Shown here: piece after piece, positions 61,059 to 64,000 of the stretch
Layout of the letters: every line of letters begins with the position of its first letter
How positions within the stretch are numbered: the stretch's first letter is position 1
From: Artocarpus heterophyllus
Taxonomy: Eukaryota; Streptophyta; Magnoliopsida; Rosales; Moraceae
Length of the DNA: 64,000 bases
Assembly (NCBI GenBank): GCA_025403435.1
Contig: CM046350.1
Location: 27,482,938-27,546,937, forward strand
Direction: 5' to 3'
Made by a program: the position numbers and the translations under genes
The notes under the pieces: model-generated
Database searches by the model: none
What the model was told of the DNA's origin: nothing
The model's input: only the letters and a program-made list of their open reading frames with translations

Positions 61059-61176
61059 CTATGTAGTTCGAGAGTGCATCTCCAAGCTTTTAGTGGAGTA
61101 GCGTTGGAGCAGATAATTATGAAATGTATATCAGGGATATTGGGTTTCGTAATTATTGGGAGCTTGAACTATGTAG
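61059..61176 (+). other. Conserved three-way stem-loop in the U3 of D
   Basis: Arms CTATGTAGTTCGAG (61059-61072) and CTTGAACTATGTAG (61163-61176) form 14 pairs as RNA, three of them G-U. Confidence 0.6.
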
Positions 61177-61591
61177 GTCCATTTGGTCCCCTTTGCTAGC
61201 TCACAACATCCTGTAACGACACGGCGTACTTTTTCAATAATTGATAACTTATGTCGGATTTATCATATTGGTTAACATTTGGAAGAATTAAATAATTCAT
61301 GTTTGATTATTGGTTGAATTAATTTTGTCATAAATTAATTCAAGATAAACTTGTTGAATTATTGGGATCAGATAATTCTTGTTTGTTTATTGATTGATTT
61401 AATTTTGGATAAATTAGATCAGGATAAACTTGTAGAATTATTGGGAATTGATTTATTTTCTTAGGGATTATCTAGATAAAGTTGTTTTGATTAGATAACT
61501 TCTTTATTGGGTTATTTAAATTAAAACTGAGACTTTATCCTATAGAATCTCGGGTGGAAAATAAAAGATTCGTGAAATTTTTTATTCGACA

Positions 61592-61670
61592 GTGCGGCCT
61601 GTCGATGGACGTGTTCGGCCTACCGATGGGACTTGTTCGGCCTGCATATCTAGTGGTTTGGCCTGTTGAT
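61592..61670 (+). repeat. TCGGC-type motif array in the U3 of D
   Basis: Four units at about 61592, 61614, 61636 and 61657 (for example TTCGGCCTACCGAT) are spaced 21-22 bp apart, about 120 bp upstream of the TATA box. Confidence 0.75.
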
Positions 61671-61787
61671 TAGCGAAGGATAAGATCACGTATTTCCATG
61701 TGGATCTTATTTGATATTGATCCGAATTTGATTCTGATCCAAGTTTTGAGACTTAATCTGATAAGGACTGACCCTAGGACCAACTTC

Positions 61788-61795
61788 TATAAATT
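61788..61795 (+). promoter_or_regulatory. TATA box of the D LTR
   Basis: TATAAATT lies at the equivalent position in the LTR. Confidence 0.45.
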
Positions 61796-62190
61796 GGGAA
61801 TGATTCTCACAAGTTACTTTGATCAATTGAGAGATTAAAAGTGATACTCTGCCAGTGAGAATCTGAAACTCCCTGAGAACTTTTGTTCACAAATGATTAA
61901 CACTTGCTTTGAGTTCTCTCGATTAGTTGGAAAGATAGTCACCTAGTAGAAGAGCTATATGTGTGAGCCCACACTCACTCTGGTCATGGATAGAGAATAG
62001 TAAAGAAGACCAGTTAGTTGAGGCTCTTCTGGAACGTTACTTCTCTTCACGTTTTGCGAGGGTTCTTTAGCAATCAAAGGTTAGTAAGATTTGGTTAATT
62101 TATGCATATAGCATGTCAAACTTTTGTTTTGGAAAATGCTTTGATGTAAAATTTTTAAAATTCTACTGTGCACTCTTTTTTTCCAACAAT

Positions 62191-62201
62191 TGGGATCAGA
62201 G
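62191..62201 (+). other. Primer-binding site of element D, one base altered
   Basis: TGGGATCAGAG differs by one base from the family site. Confidence 0.8.
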
Positions 62202-62689
62202 CCATGGTTGTTATATAAATTTATGAGTTTGTGATCATGTTATATGTATAAATTTTGTGATCTTAATCTCTCCTATGCTAGAATTTAATTTTATAGAGAG
62301 TTGGCACTCTAGGTTTCTATATATTATATATGTCGTCATAAATTATATGGTGAATATTCATTAATTAATTATGATTGATTAAATTGTTATTTAATTATTT
62401 ATTAATTAATTAATTTATACCGATTATGGTTCCTTAGAGGTTAGAATGTGTATATAGATTTTTCATGTAATTAGATGGCGGACTATCATATTCGTCTAGA
62501 AATTATTATTTAGTTTTAAATTTGTAAGAATTTTGTAATTAAATAATTATTCGGAGAAGACGGATCTAGAAGATTGATGATGATGCTCCCAAGTATTTCC
62601 TTAGTCTCTAATTTTATACTTTTGAATTGTTGAAAATAAAATTGATGAATTGCATTAAAAAATTATATTTTCTGGAATGGAGATTTCTG

Positions 62690-62905
62690 CTCGGTCAGCA
62701 TGCCGAACCTCACAGTTCGACAGGTAGGCCGATGGTCACAGATCGGCAGGCTGGATGTGTGGTTCGGCAGGCCGTCAGTGAGGCAGAATCTACTGGCTCT
62801 ACCGGTAGGCTAAACTTTCATGGGTTGGCAAGCCGATCCTCCTAATTGACAGGCCGATGGAGCATAACAAGCAGGCCGATCACCCAGATCGGCCTGCCGA
62901 CCTAG
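62690..62905 (+). repeat. Leader motif array of element D
   Basis: About ten units such as ATCGGCAGGCTGGAT, TTCGGCAGGCCGTC and ATCGGCCTGCCGACC occupy the stretch between primer site and gag. Confidence 0.75.
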
Positions 62906-63857
62906 AGCTGAAAAAAAATTCTAGAAGATGGAATTTTAATTTTGTTCTTGGGACAATTCTAAGAAACAATAAATTTTGGTATGACCGGAAATATGAAGTG
63001 TTCAATTCATATGGGATTGAAGACTTGAAGATGGAATTACATGAAGAATGATACAACTTGAGGATTCAAGGATGAAGAATCGATAATATGTCTCGATTAT
63101 TCTCTTGTAATCTTAGTGTTCTATTCTCTAGGGTGGAACCATAATATTACGGTTATATATTATTTTGCTTATAGCTTTGCTTGATTGCTTTGCTTGTCTA
63201 CATTATAATATGATTTGCCATGTATATTGATAACATGTCGTATAGAATAGGAAGTGCCACTCATATTAAAATTGTTCATGCATGATCTTAAAATAAAACC
63301 TTAATTTCAAAAAATTGAGTGGGAGAAGGTTTTTGAAGAGAGACCCTAAGGCCTCCATCGTTGGTTCATAAGCTGAACATGGTGGTCCCAACCCTTAGGA
63401 AGGGATTTCTATCATATACCAAATTGGATCTCTAAGAGGATAAGATATTTTAGCATGATTTATCCTTGCACACCCCTATGTGGTGATTATAAATCATGAA
63501 TAAAATATTAAAACGATGGTTATACACTCACGTTAATTTTATTATTAACCTCCCCTAGGAGCTCTGTTAATAAAATTAATGGCCAAAGAAACTATTATTA
63601 ATATATGCTAGATCATACGGGTCCTAGATGGCATATATTAATCAGAAGGGGATCTGTGTTCTTGATTGAATTTGGCATGACTCCCCTAGGAGCTTGTTGA
63701 ATTTTGAGTTGGGAATTATCGCTGTAAAGTTGTGATATTTTCAAGGTTTTGACACATAAACACATTTGTATGATTTTTACATGATTGTGTTATCTTACTA
63801 AATTATTATTATATGTTTGCTTATGTTTGCTATATGATTCTTTATTGTAGATTAAAA

Positions 63858-64000
63858 ATGTCTAAAAATGCTTTATCATCGATACTTGACAAAAACCTAT
63901 TAACCGGTGAGAACTATAACGATTGAAAACGGAACCTGGATATCGTATTGTCCTTTGAGAAACTGGAATATGTACTAACAACCCCTTGTCCTCCTGAGCC
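63858..64000 (+). pseudogene. Start of gag of copia element D
   Basis: The ATG at 63858 opens MSKNALSSILDKN, as in A. Codon 23 is TGA (63924-63926) where C has Trp and A has TAA. After the stop the reading continues in frame as gag ([18 protein letters not shown]) to the window end. Confidence 0.8.

Larger units (their letters stand above)
60222..62188 (+). repeat. 5' LTR of copia element D
   Basis: This 1,967-bp copy starts CGTTAGACATGTATGCCC (the terminal T is C) and ends TTTCCAACA. About 70 bp present in the other copies is missing at 60475. Confidence 0.9.
60222..64000 (+). mobile_element. Copia element D (A family), 5' part, cut by window end
   Basis: The 5' LTR, primer site, leader with motif array and first 48 codons of gag are present. 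The rest lies beyond the window. It is inserted into a minus-strand gypsy LTR. Confidence 0.9.

Overview
This window is a repeat-filled piece of a flowering-plant nuclear genome, probably a dicot and probably heterochromatic. It is A+T rich. Almost everything that can be recognised is a transposable element, mostly LTR retrotransposons with primer sites complementary to plant initiator tRNA-Met (TGGTATCAGAGC type). I found no convincing host gene, no rRNA or tRNA gene and no CRISPR array. All element genes seen are broken by stops, frameshifts or deletions. The species cannot be named from this sequence.

Layout, left to right. 1-12205: a nested pair of Ty1-copia elements of one family. Element A (1252-10913, about 9.7 kb, LTRs of about 2 kb) is full length and is inserted 13 bp inside the 3' LTR of an older relative B. 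B's decayed pol lies at 1-1238 and the rest of its LTR follows A at 10919-12205. 12206-17501: a 5'-truncated Ty3-gypsy chromovirus (F) with its 3' LTR. 17994-21980: a minus-strand PIF/Harbinger DNA transposon with a DDE transposase and a Myb/SANT protein, both pseudogenes. 22215-26341: a diverged minus-strand copia-like LTR (b1) split by a gypsy-type solo LTR (23149-25703). 26342-36990: AT-rich debris holding two more LTRs of the b1 type (28370-29677 minus, 33419-34290 plus), a miniature LTR of the A family, a gypsy-type LTR with an internal 139-bp duplication, an antisense copia fragment and a gypsy-type LTR (H). 36995-38642: a minus-strand gypsy remnant (gag zinc knuckle plus LTR). 38643-40780: a gypsy LTR carrying a Mutator-type MITE with a perfect 9-bp target duplication. 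42718-50980: element E, with giant LTRs and no coding capacity, inserted in a minus-strand LTR (G) of the same family as H. 51975-59116: copia element C of the A family, lacking its 3' end. 59117-60221: antisense start of a gypsy element. 60222-64000: a further A-family copia element D, cut by the window end.

Where genes can be read they form standard retrotransposon modules: gag with a CCHC knuckle, aspartic protease, integrase, reverse transcriptase and RNase H in copia order for A, B, C and D, and protease, RT, RNase H and integrase in gypsy order for F. The most unusual signals are not genes. First, arrays of a G+C-rich near-palindrome, consensus TCGGC(CT or AG)GCCGA, recur about every 21-22 bp. 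They sit both upstream of the TATA box in the copia U3 and, in inverted orientation, in the copia leader between primer site and gag; a related 45-bp tandem repeat lies in the unrelated gypsy F LTR. Second, a three-way stem-loop of about 118 bp in the copia U3 has an outer 14-bp stem that shows covariation between copies.
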